Both the position numbers and the translations under genes were made by a program. This document shows positions 22,859 to 34,199 of a DNA stretch of 64,000 nt, piece after piece. The notes under the pieces were generated by a model. The model was not told the DNA's origin, did no database searches, and saw only the letters and a list, made by a program, of their open reading frames with translations. Source of the stretch: Sipunculus nudus. Taxonomy: Eukaryota > Annelida > Sipuncula > Golfingiida > Sipunculidae. Within the stretch, counting starts at the first letter, position 1; every line of letters starts with the position of its first letter. The stretch spans positions 39,952,401-40,016,400 of the forward strand of contig CM049317.1 of NCBI GenBank assembly GCA_026874595.1. The letters run 5' to 3'.

Positions 22859-23560
22859 ACAAGGCCTTCATGCCTAATGCAAACCTGTGCAAAATTTAGG
22901 GGTATGAATGGAGGTTTTAATTTTTAAAATTTAATATTGATCCTGTATATCTACCTTAGTCATTATGATTTCAGCAAAATGGACGTTTCGGACCTGCAAG
23001 TTTCAGACTTTGACATTTTAAAACTAGAATATGGGTAGTCGACAACCGACTATGTGTATCCGCAGAAATCAGAGTGGCACGGGTGAAGTGAGGCATGGAT
23101 TAGGTGGCAAGGGGAATAGAGTGAGGTGTGTTGAATATTAGCATGGATGTCTGCAGCGTAAACATGAATGCAGGTGGTGCCACCTGTCATAAAATCAAGA
23201 AAATTGTCCAGGATGTATAAACCTGCAAAATTTCAGGTGAATAAGTCAAACCACTGCTGAGATATGAGTGATTTTATCCCAAGGCAGATGAACAGATGGA
23301 CGCTGTGCAAAAATGGTTGCAGGTGGCGCCACCATTTTTAGTGTATGTTATAAAGCTTTTCAAGGGCTACATTTGTGCAAAATCTTTAGCCTTATCGGTC
23401 AAACCGTTGCCGAGATATGTGGGTTTATGCGTGGAAACAGACGCACAAATGGACGCTGGGCAGAGAAGAAAGGTCAGAGGTCAACCAAAAATGAGGGCTA
23501 CCCGATATGTATAAACATGCCCAATTTTAGGCTGACGTATCAAATTCCTCTGTAGAAATA
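22859..23560 (+). mobile_element. R5 5' end followed by an R6 copy
   Basis: ACAAGGCCTTCATGCCTAAT at 22859 is an R5 start. At 23023 ACTAGAATATGGG starts R6, with hairpin TAGTCG-ACAAC-CGACTA at 23036-23052. The R6 body carries a GGTGGTGCCACC variant at about 23173 and an exact GGTGGCGCCACC at 23322. Confidence 0.6.
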
Positions 23561-24292
23561 AGCAGGCGCACACACTGCAAAAGTCAATGTAGGTGGCACC
23601 ACCTGTCTTGTAAATGAGAATACCATCAAAGATTTACAGGCAGGTCAAAATATCAGTCCAATACATCAAACTTCTCCAGAGTTTGATGCACTGGGCTGAC
23701 AAGGCTCAGGTGAGTAAGGCAGTTGCCCCCGAGTGACCTGTGACTAATTGCTGCCTCAAGCTACTGCACTGAGTGAACTCTTGACCTGCACCTGGCTAAA
23801 CTGAGTGAACTTTTGACCTGTACCTGGCTGCACTGAGTTAACGCTTGACCTGTTGCATAATCTGACACAGCTGGCAGTCTGCCAAAGCTATAAATAGATT
23901 CAGGCTGAACTTTGGTGCCAAATATGATGCAGTGAGCAGTCTGCCAAAGCTATAAATAGAATGCAGCTACTGCACTGATTGAACTCTTGACCTATACCTT
24001 GCTGCACTTCTTCCAATCCTGGCACTGTGCCAAAACTATTTATAGAGCTGACATCATCTTGGCTAATGGCCAACATCAAGGCACTAGCAATCTGCCAATG
24101 ATAAACCAAGTCCTGTCATCTGTACATTAAAGTGGTCCCTACTTGAAATAACTTTGAAATTTATTTTCTGAATACAAAATGCTTTTCAGCTTTTTATAAA
24201 AAAAGAAATCATAATATATGTAAAATTATTACGGATGCATACTGAATGCAAAATTAAAATACAGATATATCTAATTGATGACAAATTCTTGA
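23561..24292. repeat. Second copy of the 135-bp and 32-bp repeat composite
   Basis: GGTGGCACCACCTGTCTTGT, then GGGCTGACAAGGCTCAGGTG and the ACTGAGTGAACTCTTGACC minisatellite, matching 5433-6170. The last 180 bp before R2 are AT-rich and featureless. Confidence 0.6.
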
Positions 24293-26845
24293 ACTAGACA
24301 TTTCTTGGCACCGCAGGTGCCAGAGTATCCCCAGACATAGTAGGCCCCCCTTTAAGAACAGACCCCCATTTTTAGCAGCATATACTGACACTTGGCATAT
24401 TTATTGTTTCTTCGATCTAACAATCCACAATCTTGTTGAAGATGTTGGTCCTGTGACCTTGACCTTTTTAAATATGTGTCCTGTGATCTTTACCTTTGAC
24501 CTCATGACCCCAAAATTAATTTTGGTCTTGCTTTTCCAATGGGACATATACAAGTCAAGTTTGAAATCCATACATCAATAAAAGCAGGAATTATCATCCA
24601 GAAACTAATTTTTGGACAGATGGCTCCTGTGACCTTCACCTTTGACCTCAAAATTGATAGGGGTTTTTCACTCTTGGCAGGTGAACTATATGTGCAAGAT
24701 GAAAGATCTGAGATGAATTGTTTGGCTGAAAATGCATCCACAATCTTTATAAAGATGTGTCCTGTGACCTTGACCTTTGACCTCATGACCCCAAAATCGA
24801 TTCGGGTCTTGCTTTTCCAATGGGTCAAATACAAGTCAAGTTTGAAATCCATACATCAATAAAAGAAGGAATTATCATCCAGAAACTAATTTTTGGACAG
24901 ATGGCTCCTGTGACCTTCACCTTTGACCTTGTGACCTCAAAATTGATAGGGTTCTTCCTCTATTGGCAGATGACTCATATGTGCAAGATAAAAGGTCTGA
25001 GATGAAATGTTTGGCTGAAAATGCATCCACAATCTTTTTAAAGATGTGTCCTGTGACCTTGACCTTTGACCTCATGACCCCAAAATCAATTCAGGTCTTG
25101 CTTTTCCAATGGGACATATACAAGTCAAGTTTGAAATCCATACATCAGTAAAAGAAGGAATTATCATCCAGAAACTAATCTTTGGACAGATGGCTCCTGT
25201 GACCTTCACCTTTGACCTTGTGACCTCAAAATTGATAGGGGTCTTCCTCTCTTAGTAGGTGAACTATATTTGCAAGATGAAAGATCTGAGATGAATTATT
25301 TGGCTGAAATTGCATCCACAACCTTTTTAAAGAGGTTTCCTGTGACCTTGACATTTGACCTCATGACCCCAAAATCAATTCGGGTCTTGCTTTTCCAATG
25401 GGTCAAATACAAGTCAAGTATGAAATCCATACATCAATAAAAGAAGGAATTATCATCCAGAAACTAATTTTTGAACAGATAGCTCCTGTGGCCTTGACCT
25501 TTGACCTTGTGACCCCAAAATTTATATGGATTATCCACAATTGGCAAGTGAGCTATATATTCAAGATGGAAGACCTGGGATGAAAGTTTGGCTTAAAATG
25601 CATCCACATCTTTTTAAAGATGTGTCCTGTGACCTTGACCTTTGACCTCATGACCCCAAAATCAATTTGGGTCTTGCTTTTCCAATGGGACATATACAAG
25701 TCAAGTTTGAAATCCATACATCAATAAAAGCAGGAATTATCATCCAGAAACTAATTTTTGGACAGATGGCTCCTGTGACCTTCACCTTTGACCTTGTGAC
25801 CTCAAAACCGATAGGGGTCTTCCTCTATTGGCTGATGACTTATATGTGCAAGATGAAAGGTCTGAGATGAAATGTTTGGCTGAAAATGAATCCACAATCT
25901 TTTTAAAGATGTGTCCTGTGACCTTGACCTTTGACCTCATGACCCCAAAATCAATTGGAGTTTTGCTCCAATAAAAGCAGGAATTATCATCCAGAAACTA
26001 ATTTTTGGACAGATAGCTCCTGTGGCCTTGACCTTTGACCTTGTGACCCCAAAATTTATATGGATCATCCACTATTGGCAAGTGAGCTATATATTCAAGA
26101 TGGAAGACCTGGGATGAAAGTTTGGCTTAAAATGCATCCACAGTATCTTTTAAAATGCCAGTCCAGTGACCTTGACCTTTGACCTCATGACCCTAGAACC
26201 TATAGGGTTCTTACTTTAGTGGTGGGCCATACATAAGTCATGTTTGAAATCCATATGGCTATCAACACTGGAGATATCATAAGAGGTGTGTGATTTTCAC
26301 CATATATGGCAATATTCAAGGTCAAGGCCACTATCATAGGAAAGGTCATGACCCCAATTTAAATAAACATCATCCAATAACCCATACCTATGTATATGCA
26401 TAATATAAAAGAAATCTGTCCATTAGTTTTTGACTTATAATGCTCACAGTACTGTAAGGTGGCAATTTTGGGGGTATTAAACGGCATGAAAACAAGTAAA
26501 GAATAATAGGTGGCGCCACCATTTTCTGGAACATGACAACCCTATCCATGATCTTCCATCAACTTGATTTTGGGATAAATCCATGCAAGATTTCTTGAGA
26601 TATTAAAGAATTTGTGTGATTTTCCCCAAAATTGGACCTATTCAAGGTCAGGGACACTCTCCTAATAAAGGTCATGACCTCATTTTAAATAGGCGTCGTC
26701 CTCTTACCCATATCTATACATATACCAAGTTTGATAAAATTCCGTGAAATATTTTTTGGGTTATCGCGCCAACAAGTTTTATATGCGGCGGCGGCGGGAC
26801 CGGTATGAAAACATAGTATCCCCCGACTTTGTCTGGGGATACAAT
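24293..26845 (+). mobile_element. R2 element copy 2, intact, about 2.55 kb
   Basis: The 5' end is ACTAGACATTTCT, with a perfect hairpin TGGCACC-GCA-GGTGCCA at 24306-24322 and GTATCCCCAGAC at 24325-24336. The 3' hairpin at 26816-26842 has arms GTATCCCC(C)GAC and GTC(T)GGGGATAC around loop TTT; its right arm is the exact complement of the 5' 12-mer. The core contains about six 288-bp units, then a unique tail with a GGTGGCGCCACC box at 26509 and a GCGGCGGCGGCGGG run at 26785. Confidence 0.85.
24771..26185 (-). promoter_or_regulatory. Cluster of DR1-type nuclear receptor half-site pairs in R2
   Basis: TGACCTTTGACCT, the reverse complement of AGGTCAAAGGTCA (a direct repeat of AGGTCA with one-base spacing), occurs exactly at 24771, 25060, 25495, 25636, 25925, 26029 and 26173. 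Each is inside GACCTTGACCTTTGACC, which adds a third half-site. DR1 is the classical RXR/HNF4/COUP-TF site. Occupancy is not shown. Confidence 0.45.
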
Positions 26846-27365
26846 TAAGTTGAGTAGGGATACCAAAAATTTATAATTCACGTACAGTTGTCTTTATATA
26901 GCCACAGAGAGCTGAATATCCATGATTGTAACATTGTCTGGTATGATAAATAACTTTAATCATAAATCTAAATTTTTTTAAAAGCTTTTAAAAAAACTTT
27001 CTTGTCAATATTAACCAAAGATAACCTGAAATCTAAATGTCTAATGGCATGATGTAATAGATGCTGATAAACTGGTGCTAGGCTTGATGTAACAGCATCA
27101 CACAGCTAACATGTATGGTAAAATGACTCAATTCAATCTCCATAATTCAGCCAAAAATCATTCATGTGGAACCATTTATGACAATTATTATAAGAATTAT
27201 TGTAGGGATTATTCTTGTAAAATATTTAACAAACTGGCTTCAGTGGCATCAGTTGAAAAACGTTTCACAGGTTTATAACTCGTATAGGAAGATACAGCAA
27301 ATTGGCTAATTTCAGCTTCCCATAAATCAGCCAAAAAGCACTGAACCAAAACCATTTGAACAAAC
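26846..27365. other. Spacer leading into R5
   Basis: No gene. From about 27140 the sequence becomes recognisable R5 body (AATTCAGCCAAAAATCATTC). The first 300 bp are AT-rich without a named feature. Confidence 0.4.
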
Positions 27366-29138
27366 TTGAATTATCAATATCTGAGGATAATTAATGTGTG
27401 AGATTTAAGAATTTGGCCCAGTGGTTTTTGAGAAGAAGATCTTTGTATCCACTGAGCTAAAATGGGCTGTTATGGCATATGACTAAATTCAGCTTCCCAT
27501 AACTTAGCCAAAAGTCACTGAAAAGAGACCTTTTGAACAAACTTCAGAAAGCACTACCCTAGGATCATTTCTGTGTGATGTCAAACATTTTGGCCAATGG
27601 GTTTCAGAGAGGAAGTTTTTTGTAGCTTTCAGTGTGATACAGGCACTGATGACCCTGTACAAAAAAGGCTGATGCAGGTGGCGCCACCAATACCTGAATT
27701 TCAGATATGACCTATGTGACCAATATTGGCATAAAATTTGGTGATGATAGCTACAGCAGTTTTTGAGATATAAATTTTAATATGCTTTTTTGCACAGTTA
27801 ACAAAGTTCAACCTCCTGTAACTCGGCCAAAAATCTCCCAACTGGAACCATTCGAACAAACTCCAGAAATTATTTCTGTAAAATATTAGACAATTTGGCT
27901 GGGCAGTTTCGGAGAAGAAGATTTTTAAATCTTTTTTAGCTTTTTCCCTATAAAATCTAAGAAAATGCAGTTAGAAACTAGATGTGTCGGAACGACACGA
28001 ATGCCTCGCCTTGGGCAAATTAGAAACATTTGTAAAATTTGGAAAATTTTTTAAGTTCAGGAGGTGTCGTATGGTCAAAAGTAGGTCAACAAGGGCAAAA
28101 TGCAAACTCGATCTGTAACGGGTCATTATCAAGCAACACACCAAAAATCATGCCAGTATATGAAGGCATTGTGAAAAAAAGTCCATACATGTGCATTTTC
28201 CATAAAAATTTCTGTCTTTCATGAAATTTTCTATGTTTAGGAGCCGTAAAACGGTCAAAAGTAGGTCAACCGGGATGAAACGCAAACTCGATCTGTAACT
28301 GTCATTAACTGCCCACACAAAAAAAATCAGGGTGGTATCTGCAGGCATTGAGGAGAAAAAGTCAGTACATATGCATTTGTTATGAAAATTTATATTTTTC
28401 ATGAAACTTTCTATGTTCAGGAGCAGTCAAATGGTCAAAAGTAGGTCAACTGAGACAAAACAAGAACTCGATCTGTAACTGGTCATTATCTGCCTACACA
28501 CCAAAAATCAAGCCCGTATCTGCAGGCACTGCGAAAAAAAGTCCATACATATGCACCTTTTATGAAATTTTCTATGTTAGAGCACCGTCAAACGGTCAAA
28601 AATAGGTCAACTGGGACAAAACGTGAACTTGATCTGTAACTGGTCATTATCTGCCCACACACCAAAAATCAGGCCAATATCTGCAGGTATTGTGAAGAAA
28701 AGTCTGTACAAGTGTATTTGTCATGAAAATATATATTTTACATGAAATTTTCTATGTTCAGGAGCCGTAAAACAGTCAAAAGTAGGTCAACCGGGACGAA
28801 ACGCGAACTTGATCTGTAACTGGGCTATATCTGCCCACACACCAAAAATCAGGCCAATATCTGCAGGCATTGCGAAAAAAAGTCCGTACAACTGTTTGAT
28901 TTAGGAATGACGGAAGGATGGAATGACGGACATGGGTAAAACTATATGCGCCGGCCACTTTGTGGCGGGGGCATAAAAAAATAAACAAAATCCAATATAA
29001 TCTTTTGAATAACTGATTATTTGCAAAAAATTTAGTGATGCTAGCTCCTGAAGTTTTCAAGATAGCTATGGTTAACGTACCGACGATGCACGACGGACAA
29101 CGCCGCACCATCGCATAAGCTCACAAGTTCGCTAAAAA
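27140..29138 (+). mobile_element. R5 element, 3' portion, carrying an R3 insertion
   Basis: Collinear with 1738-2515, with the GGTGGCGCCACC box at 27677, but interrupted between GCAGTTAGAA (27976) and AATAAACAAAATCC (28978) by R3. After the insertion the R5 sequence resumes and ends AGCTCACAAGTTCGCTAAAAA at 29138. Confidence 0.75.
27977..28978 (+). mobile_element. R3 element copy 1
   Basis: Starts ACTAGATGTGTCGG; the 5' hairpin is GTGTCG-GAA-CGACAC. Core units of about 180 bp each contain CGATCTGTAACTGG and GGTCAAAAGTAGGTCAAC (28073, 28253, 28433, 28591, 28773). Its 3' hairpin GCCGGCCAC-TTT-GTGGCGGGG is followed by GCATAAAAA. The empty site is visible at 2340-2375. Confidence 0.8.
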
Positions 29139-30056
29139 TTTAAAATGTAGCACAGCCTAGAATAAGAATGAATAATAACATATTAACAATAATCATCTTG
29201 TTTATGCACCATCTAGTGGGGGGGGGGGGGAGTGCAGGGCAAAGGGGAAGCCTGCTGGTAGTGGCCAAGCTGAGCCAAGGCAAGCTGCCTGGGGTGGGTT
29301 ACATAATGCACCTGAAGGCTGTACTATTAGGTGGGCTAGATGTAAACAACACTTGACATGGTGTATGAAAACTTGAATAAAAGCTACCCTTTTCAATCAA
29401 TTCCTTTGTAATTTCAGGTTTTAAAAGATGTGTGAAAATTAAATCAACAGTGCTTACAGGGAAAAAACGTGCCATTGCCAAAGTTGGACAAAATTTAAGG
29501 TATTAATTTTTTATTTATGCTAATAACTTGAAAAATTTGCAAAATTCAGATCTAATTTTGGGTAAACAATTGAATCTTGATTAAATAAAGTTATATTCCT
29601 GAAAAAAGTCTCTAGCTTAAGCAATTCTCATGTTCGGTGAGTAAATATATTTCCTGATTTTTAAAAAAACTGCATTATATTTTGGCCCATAACTTCAAAA
29701 TAAGACCCAACACTGACCTAACTTTTTGTATGTTCATAGAAAATGTATGAAGAATATGAATACTAAATATGATCAAAAACAGATCAGTAGTTTTGATATT
29801 AGGCAGCCTTGAAGTGTAACAATGGCTTTTTCATGGAAAACGGAGGTTTTTCCTTAATATCTGAAAGGAACAAAGTCCTAATGACCCAATTTTCGGTATG
29901 GTAGGAGATTTTGGGGACATCTAATGGTATGCACAATTTGGGAATCTTAGGTCCAACGGTTTTAAAACGTGCCCTGTTAACGGCCGGCCGGACGACAGAC
30001 AAAGACCCACGACTATAGCTCAGATGACTTAAAAAGTCATATAGCTGAGCTAAAAA
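29139..30056 (+). mobile_element. R1 long-type 3' region
   Basis: A G run of about 12 at 29219 sits in a module repeated at 52640-52830 (AGGGGAAGCCTGCT). From 29460 (AAAAACGTGCCATTGCC) the sequence is R1 3' body, with GGCCGGCCGGACGACAG at 29982 and a modified 3' hairpin ending CTGAGCTAAAAA at 30056. Confidence 0.65.
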
Positions 30057-30879
30057 TGGGCCTATGGTGTTATATATAAAAGTAACATTTCATAAACAAA
30101 TAATGTGTGATGGTAATTAAGTTTTCCAAGTTAAATATATGGCCATATGAGTTAAAAATTTATCCCACAAAGTTTGAACAATATTCCCAATTTAAATGCT
30201 AAAGTTTAAAGTTAACAGTGTTATTCACACCTTGGCCCCGCAAACTCTAAGAGATATAAATGAAATGCTACAAAGTATTTATATCTTCTTAAATCTTGTC
30301 AGTTAGCACGGTTGAACAGTAACACTGAGTCTTTCCAACAGAAGTCGCCATCAGTCTTCACCATAATTAATCTTATCAATTTTAATCTCGTAATGAGTGT
30401 TGTTATTGTTCAATGTTAACATTTTAAAGTGACAATTGGTATGCAAATAATTTTTACATTTTATATGAACATTGAAACTATACAATTTATACAATAATTC
30501 TGTAACTACGAAGGATATTCCCTCTGTGGTGTGCTTTATATCCTATTATCACTATGGTGTGCTGTGTCTGGGCAGGCTGTATTCTCACAGTTCATTTCAG
30601 ATAAACCATCTATATATGGCCGCACAGCGAGTTCAGAAAAAAAGTCCAGATTTTCAAATTTTAGATTCTTTTTAAGGCCACAGCAATAGAAAGGGGATCT
30701 ACTGTGTGCATATCAACTACGCGAATTAATGGAAATGACCTAGTTAAAACTTTACAAAGCCATTTTTGCAGACTACACATATGGACTACAGATACAGACT
30801 ATGCACTTAAAGGGAAACCACCTTAAGCCCTTCAACCAGTTTCCCTTATGCTACACACACAGAAATATGTGACTGGTAC
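30057..30879. other. Intronic sequence between R1 and a CCT5 exon
   Basis: 30060-30320 recurs at 57655-57905 (GGTAATTAAGTTTTCCAAG, TTATATCTTCTTAAA), so it is repeat. 30320-30879 has no recognised repeat partner in this window and no gene beyond the adjoining CCT5 exon. Confidence 0.5.
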
Positions 30880-31017
30880 CTTGTCTGCTGCCTTGCTGAC
30901 AGCCAGAGAACAGGCCACTTCTGCTGCACCACCCCCGTACACGATGCGGTTGTCACGCACCAGGTTTCTGATGACACACAGAGCATCATGGATGCTTCTC
31001 TTGGCCTCTTCAATTAT
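30880..31017 (-). CDS. CCT5: CCT5 internal exon (fourth of five): catalytic hinge
   Basis: The exon encodes 46 residues, starting [20 protein letters not shown] and ending [11 protein letters not shown]. The Asp in SIHDALCV aligns, from family knowledge, with GroEL Asp398 in DDALHATRA, the residue that activates water for ATP hydrolysis, so the catalytic hinge is preserved. [10 protein letters not shown] is the group II chaperonin GGGA-E motif that begins the C-terminal equatorial domain. The acceptor is ttttgacag and the donor AAG|GTACCA, both phase 0. The 5' end of an R1 element (31038) lies only 20 bp beyond the acceptor, inside the region that should carry the polypyrimidine tract and branch point. 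The downstream intron to 4081 is 26.8 kb. Confidence 0.97.
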
Positions 31018-31037
31018 CTGTCAAAATTACAAACACA

Positions 31038-31812
31038 ACAAGTGACCCATGGGTCATGACGCTCAGCCGACTGACATGTTGACAATATGTCCTTGTATAG
31101 GGAACTAATTAAGTTATGGTGGGTGGCATCATCATTCATGTAAATAAGATTAAGTTAATTAAGATACATATGCACACCAAATTTATGACAATCCATTCAC
31201 CCATTCCTGAGGAATCTCACAATTTGTGTGTATTTTGCATCAAATCTGGGGTGCTCAAACATGCCTCAAGTTGGAAAAAAAGTTACAGACACCTATAATT
31301 TCAACTTTGCAAGGAGACTTTTCATGGACCTTCCAGGATGTCAAGTTGAAAGATTCTAGGTCCAGTCATTACGATGTGTGCCCTGTTAACAGATGACAGC
31401 ATCTTTTAAGGTCTCAAAAATTGAAAAAAATACAGTTGGCGCCGCCAACAGTCTGTACAAACTGATGAAACACTCCTTGATCAACATCCATGCAAAGAAA
31501 CATGGTGATCAATGCATTAGATTTTCAGATAATTGAGCTTTTGTATCAAATTTTCCATTATTCTTCTGGGGGGGGGGGGGGGGGTACTTCAGAGCCCCAT
31601 GGCTGCGAGGTTTTTGGGTAACAAAGACCTATTTTCAGGTTTCAAAGGAGATTTTTCATGGACCTCCCTAGATGTGAAGTTAGAAGATTCCAGTACCAGC
31701 GGTCACTATTTGTGCCTGGTCAATGGAAGGACAGACTGACAGACAGACGGACGGACCATGGACAAAGAGTGATCACTAAAGCTCAAATGACTTTCAGCCA
31801 GCTGGGCTAAAG
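31038..31812 (+). mobile_element. R1 element in the 1.07 kb CCT5 intron
   Basis: ACAAGTGACCCATGGGTCAT at 31038, core with a decayed box GGCGCCGCC (31440), a G run of about 15 at 31568, an ACGGACGG tract at 31745 and a decayed 3' end CAGCTGGGCTAAAG at 31812. It fills about three quarters of the smallest complete CCT5 intron. Confidence 0.7.
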
Positions 31813-32090
31813 AATCATGACTGATTTTTTTAATATAAAAAAAAAAACTTTTTTTCAGGACCAACAAATTCTGCACCCAATTCTCCATTTCAGAATATAA
31901 GTCACATGACTATTGTGCAGATGCACTTTGGTGACACCGGCTCCAGCATTTCTGAGATTGTATGGGTTTACATAAAAGAGCCAAACCATTGCATAAATTC
32001 ATTGATTCACAAAAAATAAATGTAAGCCTACTGAATGATCATTTTTGATCATGTGTGACAGCAGCAAATCAGATGATTAACAAAATTTAC
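31813..32090. other. Intron remainder, R5-like
   Basis: Phrases such as TTTTTCAGGACCAACAAATT and ACCATTGCATAAATTCATTG resemble a degraded R5 end. No gene. Confidence 0.35.
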
Positions 32091-32276
32091 CATTTTGTTT
32101 CCTCCACGAATAAAGATGGTGACAGCTCTTGAGTTGTGGCACTCTTCAATGACTAACATGCGGTCCCGTGTGGTACCAAATGACAGCTCCTTGACAATGC
32201 CAGCTTTACCCAGTTTCTCTGCTGTCAGTTCCTCAAATCTTGGTACAATACGGCCTCCAGTGGCAATAGCAATCAA
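32091..32276 (-). CDS. CCT5: CCT5 internal exon (third of five): apical to intermediate domain
   Basis: The exon encodes 62 residues starting [20 protein letters not shown], then [20 protein letters not shown], and ending [12 protein letters not shown]. The [10 protein letters not shown] and [10 protein letters not shown] motifs are near-invariant in CCT5; the latter marks the return from the apical domain to the intermediate hinge. It joins WVGGPEIE of the previous exon without loss of frame. The acceptor is tattatag and the donor ATG|GTAAAT, both phase 0. Only 1.07 kb separates it from the next exon, much the shortest complete intron, and even that holds an R1 element. Confidence 0.97.
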
Positions 32277-33338
32277 CTATAATACAAAATACAGCTCATA
32301 CATAATCCATTAATTAATATACTCTGTCCTATCAAATGCATTCTGGTAAGAATCCTTAACACAAAAATATTCTTCAAACCAAGAAATATCATCTACATGA
32401 GCCTAGGCTTTCTATACAAGGGACCCTTAGGTCACAGAGCTCAGCTGAATTTTGTTAAACTGAAGCAAAATGCAAATGATGCTGTTGCTGTCTGCCTCCT
32501 CTGATATCTCGTGATTGCCCCCCTGAGCACATTGGTGGCCAAACGACCCACAGCTTGGCTTGTAGGCATCTTTGTCTTTGACTCCAATCAAAATTTTACC
32601 CCTAGGAAGCGCCCAGGGAGTGGGTCTCAGACCATTCCAAACATGGGGTACTCAAAGGGCTTAACACATCTTCAGTCAGACAGTCAGCAAAATATACAAA
32701 TTTTTATTGTTAATGCTTTTTTTTAAATATTAGCATTTGAACAGCTAAAAATATAGGTAAAACGGCCTGTTATCTGGTGATAATCAAGTACTCTATGTCC
32801 AACCATTAATAACAAGATGGTGTTGGACTATTGTCCAAAGCTATCCGAGATTTACAGATATGCATAATTTCATGCTGATATATTTAATCCCTCCCGAGAA
32901 ATAAGCAGGGACATACTCTGTGCAAAAGTCACTGTAGATGGCAACACCAATCTTGTGTATCAGAAAGCCATCAAAGATGCAAACATGCACTGGGCTGACC
33001 AAGCTCAGCTATGGAAGGCAGTTGCTCCTCAAATGACCCGTAACTAATGAACTCTTGACCTGCACCTGGCTGTACAGACTGAACTCTTGACCTGTTGCCT
33101 GATCTGATACAGCTGGCAGTCTGCCAAATAGATACAGACTGAAACTTTGCCTGTTGCCAAATCTGAAATAGTTGGCAGTCTGATAGTTTCATCATAACAC
33201 ATTTTAACCTTGAAGAGGCTAAAAATATGATTTTTTTTCTCCGTAAAGCAGGTCGATGTTTTTGAGACAGCATAGGTGAATGTACAGCAGATTGCGGACA
33301 GATAAAGCAGTGCCATCGCAAAGCACCCAAGTATGCTA
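32277..33338. repeat. R1 5' end, unknown segment, third minisatellite composite
   Basis: ACAAGGGACCC with GCTCAGCTGA starts at 32416. 32500-32720 has no match and an unrecognised 71-codon open frame. 32890-33200 is a third copy of the 135-bp/32-bp composite. A decayed R5 3' end (GCCATCGCAAAGCACCCAAG) abuts the next R1 at 33339. Confidence 0.5.
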
Positions 33339-34199
33339 ACAAGTGACCCATGGGTCATGACGCTCAGCCAACTGACATGTTGACAATATGTCCTTGCACA
33401 ATTCCATTAAGATAATATAGGTGGCTTTATTGTTCATGTATATTAGCTTAAGTTCATCAAGACCCATAAGCACAACAAATTTGATTACAATCCAACCAAC
33501 CTTTCCTGAGGAATCCAGCAACTTGTGTGTATTTTGCATTATTTCTGGGGTGCTCAAACACATCCCAAAACCCTGAGAATATAGGTCACAGTGACCAAAT
33601 TTCAGGTTTCTGGGGAGAACTTTTGAGGAACTCTCAAGATATCAAGTTAGAAGATTCTGGGCCCAATGGTTATGATTTGTGTCCTACTTTGGTATCAAAT
33701 TTTCATTTATTCTGAGGGGTGCTTATAAGCCCCATAGCTCAGAAAATACAGGTAACAGAGACCTAATTTCAGGTTTCCAAGGAGACTTTTCATGGACCTC
33801 CCTGGATTTTAAGTTAGAAGATTTCAGGTCCAATGGTTATGATTTGTGCCCTGCTTGGTATCAAATATTTTATTAAGCAGAGAATATGGGTAACAGAGAC
33901 CTAATTTCAAGTTTCCAAGGATATTTTTCACAGACCTCCCTGAATGTCAAGTTAGAAGATTCTAGTACCAATGGTTTCAATTTGTGCCTTGTTAACGGAT
34001 AACCTCATCTTTGAAGGTCTATAGAGGCCTATAGTCTGCAGAAACTTATGAAACACTCCATGATCAATATCCATGCAAAGAATCATGGTGATCAATGCAT
34101 TAGTTGTTCAGATACTTGAGCTTTTGTATCAAATTTTTCATTATTCTGGAGGTTACATCAATGCTGGAGCATTACTTCTCATGTATATGAACGATGCAA
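33339..34199 (+). mobile_element. R1 element, tandem-core type, truncated
   Basis: Near-identical start to 2926 and 31038 (GACCCATGGGTCATGACGC, then GACATGTTGACAATATGTCC). About 2.5 core units follow. It is broken at about 34199, where different DNA begins. Confidence 0.65.

Noticed and set aside
24502..25870. Repeated open frames such as MGHIQVKFEIHTSIKAG in R2, looking like a protein family
   Set aside because: They come from the 288-bp DNA repeat read in shifting frames. Units differ by one or two bases in length, so no frame is kept across units, and both strands give similar frames.
28053..28900. Evenly spaced about 180-bp units in R3 considered as a CRISPR-like array
   Set aside because: Units are similar along their whole length, with no short repeat plus unique spacer pattern, and the genome is eukaryotic.
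32511..32726. 71-codon open frame near an R1 start
   Set aside because: No domain and surrounded by repeat; length is within chance expectation.
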